Source: Candidatus Aminicenantota bacterium
GTDB lineage: Bacteria > Acidobacteriota > Aminicenantia > UBA2199
NCBI GenBank assembly: GCA_011772425.1
Contig: WVZO01000761.1
Span: 1-40,934, forward strand
Direction of reading: 5' to 3'
DNA: 40,934 nt
Below are positions 19,020-27,055 of the stretch, piece after piece. The stretch's first letter is position 1; each line of letters opens with the position of its first letter. The notes under the pieces were generated by a model. The model searched no databases. It was not told the origin of the DNA and was given only the letters and a program-made list of their open reading frames with translations. Made by a program: the position numbers and the translations under genes.

Positions 19020-20213
19020 TTACATTCCCAGGCGTTTTTTTACTTTTGCCAGGAGGTCATTCAATTCTTTTTTGATGCGTTTCCGTTCTTCTTCTAGTTT
19101 TGCGCCTTCATCTGTGGCTTCGGCAGGGACACCGGATTCCAGTGCGGCAATTTTCTTCTCTAAATCTTTGGTTTTCTGGATTTCAAAGTCCGGCGGATCG
19201 ATATCTTGATACTCCCTGCGTAAACGCCGGTTATGGGCTCGCAGTTCCCGTTTCAATTTCAAGATTGCTGCTTTATTTTTATCGGAAGAACTCTGCTGCT
19301 TTTTCAGCTTTTCATTGTATTTTTTGATTTTGGCATTGAAACCGTATTTCTCGAATAAATAATACTCCGCTTTGCTGAGGGCCACTTTGGCGTTAGTGGA
19401 ACTGCCTTCTTTCTTGTAAAACAAATGAGATTCAAGATAGTAGTTAACAGCAGAATCCAGGAGTATTTTACTTCGTTTTGCCTTATTGGCATAAATTTCT
19501 CCTATCTTAAAGGCAAACGACCCTTTTTTATCTTTTCCATAGAGGGCTTTAAATTCTTTTAATGCGGAATCGAAGCGGTTGGCTTTGAACAGGGCATTGG
19601 CATAGGTCTTATGGATTTCCGGGTTGCTTTTATCAGCGGCCCCTAATTTTTGGTAGTAGGAGATCGCTGCGCTGTAATCCATGTCAGAATAATGCATCTT
19701 AATTTGTTGTTCGGGACTAATCTTTTTGGGGGGTGGGCCGCTCAGTTGCCGTTTCAATTTTTGGGCTTCGGCAAGAACATCGTTGAGTTTATTGTCCTGG
19801 GCAAAAGAGATGGCTTTATTAGCCATTTGCAGTGCTTTGTCTTTATCAAAAATAGACGCGCTTTTAACCCCGTAAGAATTGGCAATAACCAGGTAAAGCC
19901 TTCCTTCTTCCCCTTCTGACAGCGAACCCAACTTTAACGTTTTATTCGCATACTCAACGGCTTGAGAATATTTCCGGGTCTGGAAATATTCCACCGCCAG
20001 GTGATAGTAAGCCAGTCGTGTCCACCGGGAGGTGGTTTCAGGAAACTTCTTGATATAGGCATTTAATGCACTGATTTTCGCTGCCCCGCTTTTCTGTGTG
20101 GCCGAAATGAATTCCTGGGTGCGGGCCAATTCTCTTTCCGTATCGGCCTGTTTGGAAAAACAGGGGATTGCGATTAACAATGTAATCAATATTACAGGCA
20201 TTAGTTTTTTCAT
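19020..20213 (-). CDS. TPR-containing secreted/periplasmic protein
   Basis: Start at 20213 (MKKLMPVILITLLIAIPCFSKQ signal peptide, RBS-like aaggag); helical repeats; the longer ORF-track start is unlikely. Confidence 0.65.
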   Translation of the reverse strand: MKKLMPVILITLLIAIPCFSKQADTERELARTQEFISATQKSGAAKISALNAYIKKFPETTSRWTRLAYYHLAVEYFQTRKYSQAVEYANKTLKLGSLSEGEEGRLYLVIANSYGVKSASIFDKDKALQMANKAISFAQDNKLNDVLAEAQKLKRQLSGPPPKKISPEQQIKMHYSDMDYSAAISYYQKLGAADKSNPEIHKTYANALFKANRFDSALKEFKALYGKDKKGSFAFKIGEIYANKAKRSKILLDSAVNYYLESHLFYKKEGSSTNAKVALSKAEYYLFEKYGFNAKIKKYNEKLKKQQSSSDKNKAAILKLKRELRAHNRRLRREYQDIDPPDFEIQKTKDLEKKIAALESGVPAEATDEGAKLEEERKRIKKELNDLLAKVKKRLGM

Positions 20214-20474
20214 TTGTTTTCTCCTTTTTAGGTTTGTAATCGCTTGAAGGTTAATTCTACAAAAAATAGGAGTAGTTTTCAAGTCCCATTGGCGGTTAGA
20301 CTCCATTTTTTCTGACATTACCTTCATATCATAGTTATATAGTAGATATCCAGGTAATATCTCACGATTAATGAGGAAGCAAACAAACATAGAGAGGAAT
20401 GGGAACGTGCTCATGCCAAAAAAAAGCAGTCAGAAATAGTGCGGTTTTAAAGTTCTTCTCGGCTATCCCCTTTT

Positions 20475-20621
20475 TTTTGGAACCATCCAAAACGATTTTG
20501 GGTTCATCAAGAAATTTACTTCAACCATCCAAAAATTTTTTGGAATCATTCAAAACTGTTTTGGATTGATCTAAAAATTTTTTAGAATCATTCAAAACGC
20601 TCTTGCATTCATCAAGAAAAA
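20475..20621. repeat. 21-bp-period array A (7 units)
   Basis: Seven back-to-back 21-mers: ttttggaaccatccaaaacga, ttttgggttcatcaagaaatt, tacttcaaccatccaaaaatt, ttttggaatcattcaaaactg, ttttggattgatctaaaaatt, ttttagaatcattcaaaacgc, tcttgcattcatcaagaaaaa. Confidence 0.85.
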
Positions 20622-20651
20622 AAGGACGTTCAAGTAGTATTCTTTTCAGTT

Positions 20652-20679
20652 TTGAAAAATTTAGATTTTTTGTTATAAT
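20652..20679 (+). promoter_or_regulatory. Candidate sigma70-type promoter for TA pair 1
   Basis: TTGAAA (20652-20657) - 16 bp - TATAAT (20674-20679), upstream of the 20738/20744 start. Confidence 0.55.
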
Positions 20680-20737
20680 ATATACATGAACCTGGAATAT
20701 AAAAAATTTACAAGGCTTTCACCAGAAAAAAGGAGGC

Positions 20738-20977
20738 TTGCCAATGATACAAAGCAGTGAAGAAGTCACAGCGCAAGCAATGGCTCTTCCGCCCGATGCA
20801 AGAGCATTGCTGGCAGATAGATTGCTCAATAGTCTCGATTCTCCTGGCAGGGAAGAGATCGATCGACTATGGGCAGAAGAAGCGGAACGTCGGGTCCAAC
20901 AGATAAAAAATGGGGAAGTAGAACTTCTCCCTGGAGAAGAGGTGTTTGAAGAAATTCGTAAATCACTTATCTCATGA
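20738..20977 (+). CDS. Addiction-module antitoxin component (PF09720/TIGR02574-like)
   Basis: MALPPDARALLADRLLNSLD...EEIDRLWAEEAERRVQQIKNGEVELLPGEEVFEEIRKSL pattern; stop overlaps the toxin start. ATG 20744 is an alternative start. Confidence 0.85.
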   Translation: MPMIQSSEEVTAQAMALPPDARALLADRLLNSLDSPGREEIDRLWAEEAERRVQQIKNGEVELLPGEEVFEEIRKSLIS

Positions 20978-21285
20978 AGTACTTCTTTCATCCGGAAGCC
21001 AAAAAAGAACTCGTTGAAGCAATCAACTATTATAACAAATGTGGTACTGGGCTTGGATATATTTTTATGGATGAAGTTCAGGCCACTATAGATCGAATCC
21101 TTCAATTCCCTAAAGCATGGTCAAAGCTAACAAAGAATACCAGGCGCTGTATTACTCGCCGTTTCCCCTATGGAGTAATTTACCAGGAAAGGGAAGATGA
21201 TATACTTATCATTTCCATAATGCATATGAACCGAAAACCCGGCTATTGGGAAGATAGGGTAGAGCCGTTTACAAAAAACGAATAA
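20974..21285 (+). CDS. RelE/ParE-superfamily toxin
   Basis: YFFHPEAKKELVEAINYYNKCGTGLGYIFMDEVQATIDRILQFPKAW...RRCITRRFPYGVIYQEREDDILIISIMHMNRKPGYWEDR; overlaps antitoxin by 4 bp. Confidence 0.87.
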   Translation: MKYFFHPEAKKELVEAINYYNKCGTGLGYIFMDEVQATIDRILQFPKAWSKLTKNTRRCITRRFPYGVIYQEREDDILIISIMHMNRKPGYWEDRVEPFTKNE

Positions 21286-21301
21286 GAAGTACTTTTTCTT
21301 T

Positions 21302-23047
21302 TCATTTTCTCTCCTTTTCGTTATCAGCGGGGAGTTTTTTCAGTATTTCCTTTACCTTATCTATCTTCTGCTTGATGTCTTGTGCCATGTTTAAATATTT
21401 TGTTGCCCGGGGAACTTCGGGATATTTTTTTAGCCGGTTGATGGCGCTGGTCATGAGAGAATCGGCTTTTTCCAGGTGGGTGAGGTCTTCGGTTTTTACC
21501 AGGAGTCGGAGGTGGACAAATCCTCCTAATGCGATCATTCTTCCGCAGAGGTCTATTTCAAACGCCCGGGGATTCTTTGCTGTTAATTGTTCCTGGGTTG
21601 TCACCGCCTGGATAAGTATTTCCCGGGCTTCCTCCAGGCGGTTTTGGGAGAGGTAAAGAAGGCCCAGGTTGTTCTGGGTCATTGCCACATCTGGCAAAAA
21701 TGCGTCGGGATTTTTTTCGGCTAATTGTTTATATAGATTCAGAGCTTCCGAGTATGCCTGCAAGGCCTCGGTCGATTGGTTGTTGGCTTGATATAGAAGG
21801 CCCAGGTTGTTCTGGGTTGTTGCCACATATTGCAAAAACGCGTCAGGATTTTTTTTGGCTAATTGTTTATATATTTTCAGAACTTCCGAGTATGCCTCAA
21901 AGGCCTCGGTAAATTGGTTGTTGACCCGATATAATTGTCCCAGGTTGTTCAGGGTTATTGCCACATATTGCAAAAATGCGTCGGGATTTTTTTCGGCTAA
22001 TTTTTTAGATATTTTTAAGGCTTCCGAGTAGGCTTGCAAGGACTTTTGGAATTGATTGCTTTTTTGATATAGATTGCCCAGATCATTAAATGCAACCACT
22101 CGATTTGCTTCGGTATCGGCCAGGGAAGGTAGTTTCTTATAATAAGGACGGGCTTCGATAAATTGATTCTGGTCATAAAGAAAATCGGCTAATTCCCAGG
22201 TAGCATCGAAATTGTCCGGGTCTTTTTTTACCGCCTCCTCATAGCATTTTTTGGCCAGATCGAACTGGAAATCCAGGCGGCAAAACCGGGCCTTATCCAG
22301 TAGGCCCTCTATTCCCTGCAGCCTCTGCTCTTTCGCTTTTTCCTGCCGCTTCTGGCCCTCTTTCTCTAATTTTTTACCCCGGGAAAACTCCTCTTCAGCC
22401 TTATCGATATTTTCTACCATTGTTTCAAAATCCAGGGCTTCGATGGCTTTTTTGATATCCCCGGCCCTGAAATATTCGAACGCCTCCCGGCGCAGCGCGG
22501 AAATATCGTCGAAATTGACACGCGCGAACCTGTCCGCCAACTCCCTGGCTTGTTCCAGCAATCCCTGCTTATCCCGTTCCAACCGGGCAATGGCTTCCCG
22601 GGAAAGCTTGTTTTCCTTGCGCAAGCGCTCCGACTCTTCCCGGAAACGCCTGGTTATATTGGCGATGGAAATATCGTAATACGTTGCTCGAAGTTCGTCC
22701 AATTCGGACTTTTCGCACATGAAGAGCTTGATTTCTTTTTCCTCATCCTTTTTCAGCGTGACAGACAACTCCTTTTCATTAACCACCACCAGCTTGCCCA
22801 ACGTCACCTGCAAACGGACATCCACGCCCGCTTCTTTGCGGTGGAAAACCAGTGTAAACTCGCCCTGATTATTTGTCTGATCTGCATTGGCGCCTTGTTC
22901 CGCTGTTACCTGTGCCCCAACCACAGGCTTAAAGCCGCTGTTCAGGTAGGTAATGCGTCCTTTCAGTTTATGAGTATAATGGACCTGCGCCGTTCCTCCG
23001 CAGGTGGCCCAGAGGATAAGCAAGACCGCGGCAATTTGTTTTTTCAT
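21302..23047 (-). CDS. TPR protein with N-terminal carboxypeptidase-regulatory-like domain
   Basis: Signal peptide MKKQIAAVLLILWATCGGTAQ; HKLKGRITYLNSGFKPVVGAQVTAEQG; TPRs, including a 46-aa (138-bp) tandem repeat EAYSEVLKIYKQLAKKNPDAFLQYVATTQNNLGLLYQANNQSTEA. Confidence 0.8.
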   Translation of the reverse strand: MKKQIAAVLLILWATCGGTAQVHYTHKLKGRITYLNSGFKPVVGAQVTAEQGANADQTNNQGEFTLVFHRKEAGVDVRLQVTLGKLVVVNEKELSVTLKKDEEKEIKLFMCEKSELDELRATYYDISIANITRRFREESERLRKENKLSREAIARLERDKQGLLEQARELADRFARVNFDDISALRREAFEYFRAGDIKKAIEALDFETMVENIDKAEEEFSRGKKLEKEGQKRQEKAKEQRLQGIEGLLDKARFCRLDFQFDLAKKCYEEAVKKDPDNFDATWELADFLYDQNQFIEARPYYKKLPSLADTEANRVVAFNDLGNLYQKSNQFQKSLQAYSEALKISKKLAEKNPDAFLQYVAITLNNLGQLYRVNNQFTEAFEAYSEVLKIYKQLAKKNPDAFLQYVATTQNNLGLLYQANNQSTEALQAYSEALNLYKQLAEKNPDAFLPDVAMTQNNLGLLYLSQNRLEEAREILIQAVTTQEQLTAKNPRAFEIDLCGRMIALGGFVHLRLLVKTEDLTHLEKADSLMTSAINRLKKYPEVPRATKYLNMAQDIKQKIDKVKEILKKLPADNEKERK

Positions 23048-23420
23048 TTTTCCATTTTCTCCAGTACAGCCTTTATTACCGCACCCGCGGCCGGGTAGCC
23101 TTTACCTTCCCATATCTTAAACCCTTGTTTGTGAATGGACACGGAAACCTCGGGTTTTTGCAATGTTTTCTCCAATTTCGCCGTGAGCATGCCGTAGGCA
23201 TCGGTTTTACCCACCTCCCGGCCTTCCACCAGCACCGCGGCACCCGGCACTGCCTGCCGGTTCCCGTCGGTTACTGAGAAAGGCAGCGTGGATAAATAGG
23301 TTCCAGGTAAATAATCCCCAAATGAATTTTCTGTTTTGAAAAACGATTGGGAGGTGCTCCCAATGATATTTTTGCCTCGAAAAACGACTGGGAGGTGCTC
23401 CCAATGATTCTTTTACTTCG
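23044..23420 (-). pseudogene. Likely C-terminal remnant of an upstream gene
   Basis: Frame reads ...GDYLPGTYLSTLPFSVTDGNRQAVPGAAVLVEGREVGKTDAYGMLTAKLEKTLQKPEVSVSIHKQGFKIWEGKGYPAAGAVIKAVLEKMEK, protein-like with no ATG start. It overlaps the next start by 4 bp, and its 5' side runs into tandem repeats and a stop. Confidence 0.5.
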
Positions 23421-23443
23421 AAAAACAATTGGGAATATGACAG
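23321..23443. repeat. 41-bp tandem repeat with GGGAGGTGCTCCC palindrome (about 3 units)
   Basis: aatgaattttctgttttgaaaaacgattgggaggtgctccc (23321-23361), aatgatatttttgcctcgaaaaacgactgggaggtgctccc (23362-23402), aatgattcttttacttcgaaaaacaattgggaatatgacag (23403-23443). Confidence 0.85.
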
Positions 23444-23550
23444 ATTCTTATAAAGTTGAATTTACTCAATGTGTAGAGATCATTGCTTGCTCCACAACAA
23501 TGTTGCAAAGCAAGACTTGATCCTGCTTTTTGTCAGTTTGTATGACTCCA

Positions 23551-23886
23551 GAGTCAAATGCCTCAGCCTTTGAGACAATTGCCCCGGCTTTTGAGTCAAA
23601 TGTCTCAACCTTTGGGACATTTGTCCCGGCACTTGAGTCAAATGTCTGAACCTTTGAGACAATTGCCCCGGTTCTTGAGTCAAATGCCTCAACCTTTGGG
23701 TCATTTGTGCCGGCACTTGAGTCAAATGTCTCAGTCTTTGAGACAATTGCCCCGGCTCTTGAGTCAAATATCTCAACCTTTAAGGCAATTGTCCCGGCTT
23801 TTGATGGAATTTTCTCAGCCGTTGAGATAACTGCCCCGGCTCCTGGTGGAAATGTCGCAGTCTTTGCGTTAAGTGCCGCAACTTCT
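23551..23886. repeat. 21-bp-period array B (16 units, 42-bp alternating superperiod)
   Basis: Alternating gagtcaaatgtctcaaccttt / gagacaattgccccggctctt 21-mers with no indels, degenerating toward the 3' end. Confidence 0.92.
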
Positions 23887-24013
23887 TATCTGAATACGCA
23901 TAACCGTGTGATGGAATGGAAAAGTTCTTCTCGGCTGTTCCTTTCTTTTCTGATTTTCTGACCTTTCGCCGCAGGCGATTTAAACTTGCCCGAAGGGCAC
24001 CTTATCTCTCCTA

Positions 24014-24053
24014 CCGCACGGGCACTCTGAAAAAACTGATGCCCTCCGTGCGG
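24014..24053. repeat. Inverted repeat (hairpin)
   Basis: CCGCACGG (24014-24021) / CCGTGCGG (24046-24053). Confidence 0.6.
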
Positions 24054-24079
24054 ATCTACTGCCCGATATTTTTTATCTC

Positions 24080-24132
24080 CAGGATGGACATGAAAACTAA
24101 AAAAAATAAAAAATTTTAGTATGTCCATCCTG
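24080..24132. repeat. Perfect 12-bp inverted repeat hairpin
   Basis: CAGGATGGACAT (24080-24091) ... ATGTCCATCCTG (24121-24132), with inner ACTAAAA/TTTTAGT. Confidence 0.85.
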
Positions 24133-24163
24133 AACTCCTATAAAACTCTATCAGAACTTTTCT

Positions 24164-24260
24164 GTGCCTTCGGCGACCAGGGGGTTCTTTTGAAAAACCA
24201 CCCCCTGGACCCCCGCAAAACTTTTTATTAAAGAACCCCGCGCAAAAGCTTTTCATAAAA
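24164..24260 (-). repeat. Dispersed hairpin element, copy 3 (reverse orientation)
   Basis: Reverse complement reads tatgaaaagcttttgcgcggggttctttaataaaaagttttgcgggggtccagggggtggtttttcaaaagaaccccctggtcgccgaaggcac. Confidence 0.75.
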
Positions 24261-24454
24261 AAAGTAAGTTGAAGGTTTCCCCAAACGTTTGAAGCAACAG
24301 CCCTCTTTTCGATTCATATCAATTGCAAAAGAGTTTTCCCGGCTAGTTGGTTCAGGTAAGGAAACCTTTAGATGGCGCGTATGCGCCTTCTATGGCTCCC
24401 CTCGCCGAGGGGCGGGGTGGAAATGATCGCAGCCTTATGATATCATAGTAAACC

Positions 24455-26947
24455 ATGCAAGATATTGAAATTATTGGCGCAAAAAAACACAACCTCAAAA
24501 GTATCAGCCTGAAAATACCCAAAAGACACCTGGTCTGTATCACCGGCGTTTCCGGCTCCGGGAAATCCACCCTGGCCTACGATACCATATTCCAGGAAGG
24601 CCAGAGAAAATACCTGGAATCCCTTTCCATTTACGCCCGCCAGTTTATCAAATCCCTGGAAAAACCGGACGTCCAGGCCATTCGAGGTATTTCTCCCACG
24701 ATTTCCATCGACCAAAAACATTCATCCTTTTACTATAACTCCACCGTGGGCACCATCTCCGAAGTGAGCCACTATTTGCGGCTGCTGTACGCCAGGGTAG
24801 GAGAAGCCCAATGCCCAGGATGTGGGAAAAAAATCAGGAGCTACTCCACCCAACGGGTGACGGATTATATCTTCCAGCAATTTTCACAGCAACTGGTATA
24901 TATCTTCGCTCCCGTGGTAAAAAACAGGAAAGGGATTTATAAAGCGTTATTTGAAAAATATCTTAAACGGGGATTTTTAAAAGCATTGATCGATGGCGAG
25001 GTTCATTACCTGGATAACGTGCCCTCTTTAAGTCGAAATCTGCCCCACAATATTGCCATTTTAATCGATGCGGTGAAAATCACAAAGGGAAACAGGAAGC
25101 AAGTAGAAGAAAGCACGGCGCTGGCATCTTTTGAGAGTCACGGCGAGATTATTGTAATCCACCATAACCGGGAATATTTTTTCTCCAATAAACTCTACTG
25201 CCCGGACTGCAATATTTCCATCAAAGAACCTCAACCCGCGACGTTTTCGTTTAACTCACCCGTGGCGGTATGCCCGGCTTGCAGCGGCAGGGGCGTTGAT
25301 TCATATGATGACGATATCTGCCGCCAGTGCGGGGGCAGCGGTTTTAATGAATGGGCGCTCTCCTTTTATTTCAAAGGAAAAAATATCTTTGAATTGGGGG
25401 AGATAGAGATAGTAGATCTCCTGGAATTTTTTAAAAGCGTGAAATTAACCGAGGATGAAACCACCATATTGGCACCAATCCTGCCGCAAATTGTCCAGCG
25501 ATTAGAATCGTTTATTAAGCTCAACCTGGGGTATATAACCCTGAACCGCAAAATCAACACCCTGTCCGGCGGCGAACTGCAGCGAGCCCGGCTGGTTTCC
25601 CAGATCGGCTTCAGCCTCAGCGGTATTATCTATATCCTGGATGAACCCTCCATTGGCATGCATATGTCGGAACAGCAAAATTTGATCGGAATTTTAAAGG
25701 AGCTGAAAAAAAAGGATAATACCGTCATCGTGGTGGAACACGATGAATTGACCATTAAATCCTCTGATTACATCGTGGACCTCGGACCCGGTGCCGGAGA
25801 AAAGGGAGGAAACCTCACCTACTGCGGCTGGTACAGGGATTTTAAGCAGGCCGCAGGTTCCTTAACCGCGGATTATATGTTTAAAAGGAAAACGGTAACG
25901 ATTGAAAAAGCTTACACTTACAGAGAGCAAACATTTGTGGAGATTGCCGGCCTTTCTATCAATAACATAATAAATGCCGATGTACGAATACCTTTAAGAT
26001 CATTGATTGTGGTAACCGGGGTTTCCGGTTCCGGTAAGAGTTCGCTGATTATCGATGCGCTTTATCCCATTGTAAAGGGCAAAATTGCCGGTGGTGACCA
26101 TGACTTCGGGAGGAAGCAGAAGCGGCTGACATACAAGACGATCAAAGGAACTGAGGGTGTTGGTCGCATCATGATGGTGACGCAGACAGCCATTGGGAAA
26201 AATGCCCGTTCCTGTCCCGCCACATATATTAATATTATGCCCTTGATCCGGGAATTATTTGCCGGGCTGACAGAGTCCAAAATCCGGGGGTACGGTCCCG
26301 GGCGGTTTAGTTACAATGTCAGCGGCGGCAGGTGTGAAGCCTGCAGCGGATTGGGATATAAAAAATTGGAGATGAGTTTTTTACCGGAATTGGAAGTCCC
26401 CTGCCCGGTGTGTGAAGGCAGACGGTACAATTCCGAAACCCTGCGGGTCAGGTACAATGGATTATCCATTGCCGATGTATTGGAACTGACTGCCACTGAA
26501 GCATATAATCTTTTTCGCAATATTCCCTTATTGGCAAAGAAGATAAAGATTCTCATCGAAGTAGGGTTGGGATATTTGAAGTTGGGGCAATCGTCGGTCA
26601 CGCTTTCGGGCGGTGAGTCCCAGCGCATCAAATTAACCAAAGAGCTTTCCCGCATTTCTGCAAAGCCCACTATTTACCTGATGGATGAACCCACTATCGG
26701 GCTTCATTTCGATGATATCCAGAAACTTATTTATGTGTTCCAGGGATTGATCGCCAGGGGCAGCACCGTGGTGGTGATTGAGCATAACATGGAAATCATC
26801 AAAGCAGCGGATTATATTATTGACCTGGGGCCCGGCGGCGGCAAGGACGGTGGAAAAATCCTTTACCAGGGAAAACCTACGGCTCTCACAGCAGTAAAAG
26901 AATCACTCACAGGGAAATTCCTGAGTAAAGTCCACTCTATTGGGTAG
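24455..26947 (+). CDS. uvrA: UvrA-family excinuclease ABC subunit A-like protein, internally shortened
   Basis: Two Walker A motifs (GVSGSGKSTL, GVSGSGKSSL), two signatures (LSGGELQRARL, LSGGESQRIKL), Zn-type CxxC pairs, LDEPSIGMH and MDEPTIGLH; 830 aa. Confidence 0.88.
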   Translation: MQDIEIIGAKKHNLKSISLKIPKRHLVCITGVSGSGKSTLAYDTIFQEGQRKYLESLSIYARQFIKSLEKPDVQAIRGISPTISIDQKHSSFYYNSTVGTISEVSHYLRLLYARVGEAQCPGCGKKIRSYSTQRVTDYIFQQFSQQLVYIFAPVVKNRKGIYKALFEKYLKRGFLKALIDGEVHYLDNVPSLSRNLPHNIAILIDAVKITKGNRKQVEESTALASFESHGEIIVIHHNREYFFSNKLYCPDCNISIKEPQPATFSFNSPVAVCPACSGRGVDSYDDDICRQCGGSGFNEWALSFYFKGKNIFELGEIEIVDLLEFFKSVKLTEDETTILAPILPQIVQRLESFIKLNLGYITLNRKINTLSGGELQRARLVSQIGFSLSGIIYILDEPSIGMHMSEQQNLIGILKELKKKDNTVIVVEHDELTIKSSDYIVDLGPGAGEKGGNLTYCGWYRDFKQAAGSLTADYMFKRKTVTIEKAYTYREQTFVEIAGLSINNIINADVRIPLRSLIVVTGVSGSGKSSLIIDALYPIVKGKIAGGDHDFGRKQKRLTYKTIKGTEGVGRIMMVTQTAIGKNARSCPATYINIMPLIRELFAGLTESKIRGYGPGRFSYNVSGGRCEACSGLGYKKLEMSFLPELEVPCPVCEGRRYNSETLRVRYNGLSIADVLELTATEAYNLFRNIPLLAKKIKILIEVGLGYLKLGQSSVTLSGGESQRIKLTKELSRISAKPTIYLMDEPTIGLHFDDIQKLIYVFQGLIARGSTVVVIEHNMEIIKAADYIIDLGPGGGKDGGKILYQGKPTALTAVKESLTGKFLSKVHSIG

Positions 26948-26988
26948 TGATGAATTTAATTAAAATTGCTGAAAACCTGGTTTTTCTA

Positions 26989-27016
26989 TTGCAATTTTTT
27001 TCTAATCATATATAAT
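26989..27016 (+). promoter_or_regulatory. Candidate promoter upstream of the pseudokinase gene
   Basis: TTGCAA (26989-26994) - 16 bp - TATAAT (27011-27016); CDS start 27056. Confidence 0.5.
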
Positions 27017-27055
27017 CTAATATGTTGTACATTTCACCAATAAAAGAGGTCTACA

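Noticed and set aside
20214-20414. N-terminal extension of the 464-aa TPR ORF
   Set aside because: The signal peptide and RBS support the start at 20213.
23480-23961. ORFs of 98, 90 and 84 aa across array B as genes
   Set aside because: Several overlapping open frames derive from the same 42-bp superperiod, so they are likely by-products of the repeat.
24371-24418. GC-rich palindromes (ggcgcgtatgcgcc, cccctcgccgagggg) as a fourth copy of the dispersed element
   Set aside because: Resembles only the flank of copy 1 and lacks the GCGGGGTCCAGGG core, so not counted as a copy.
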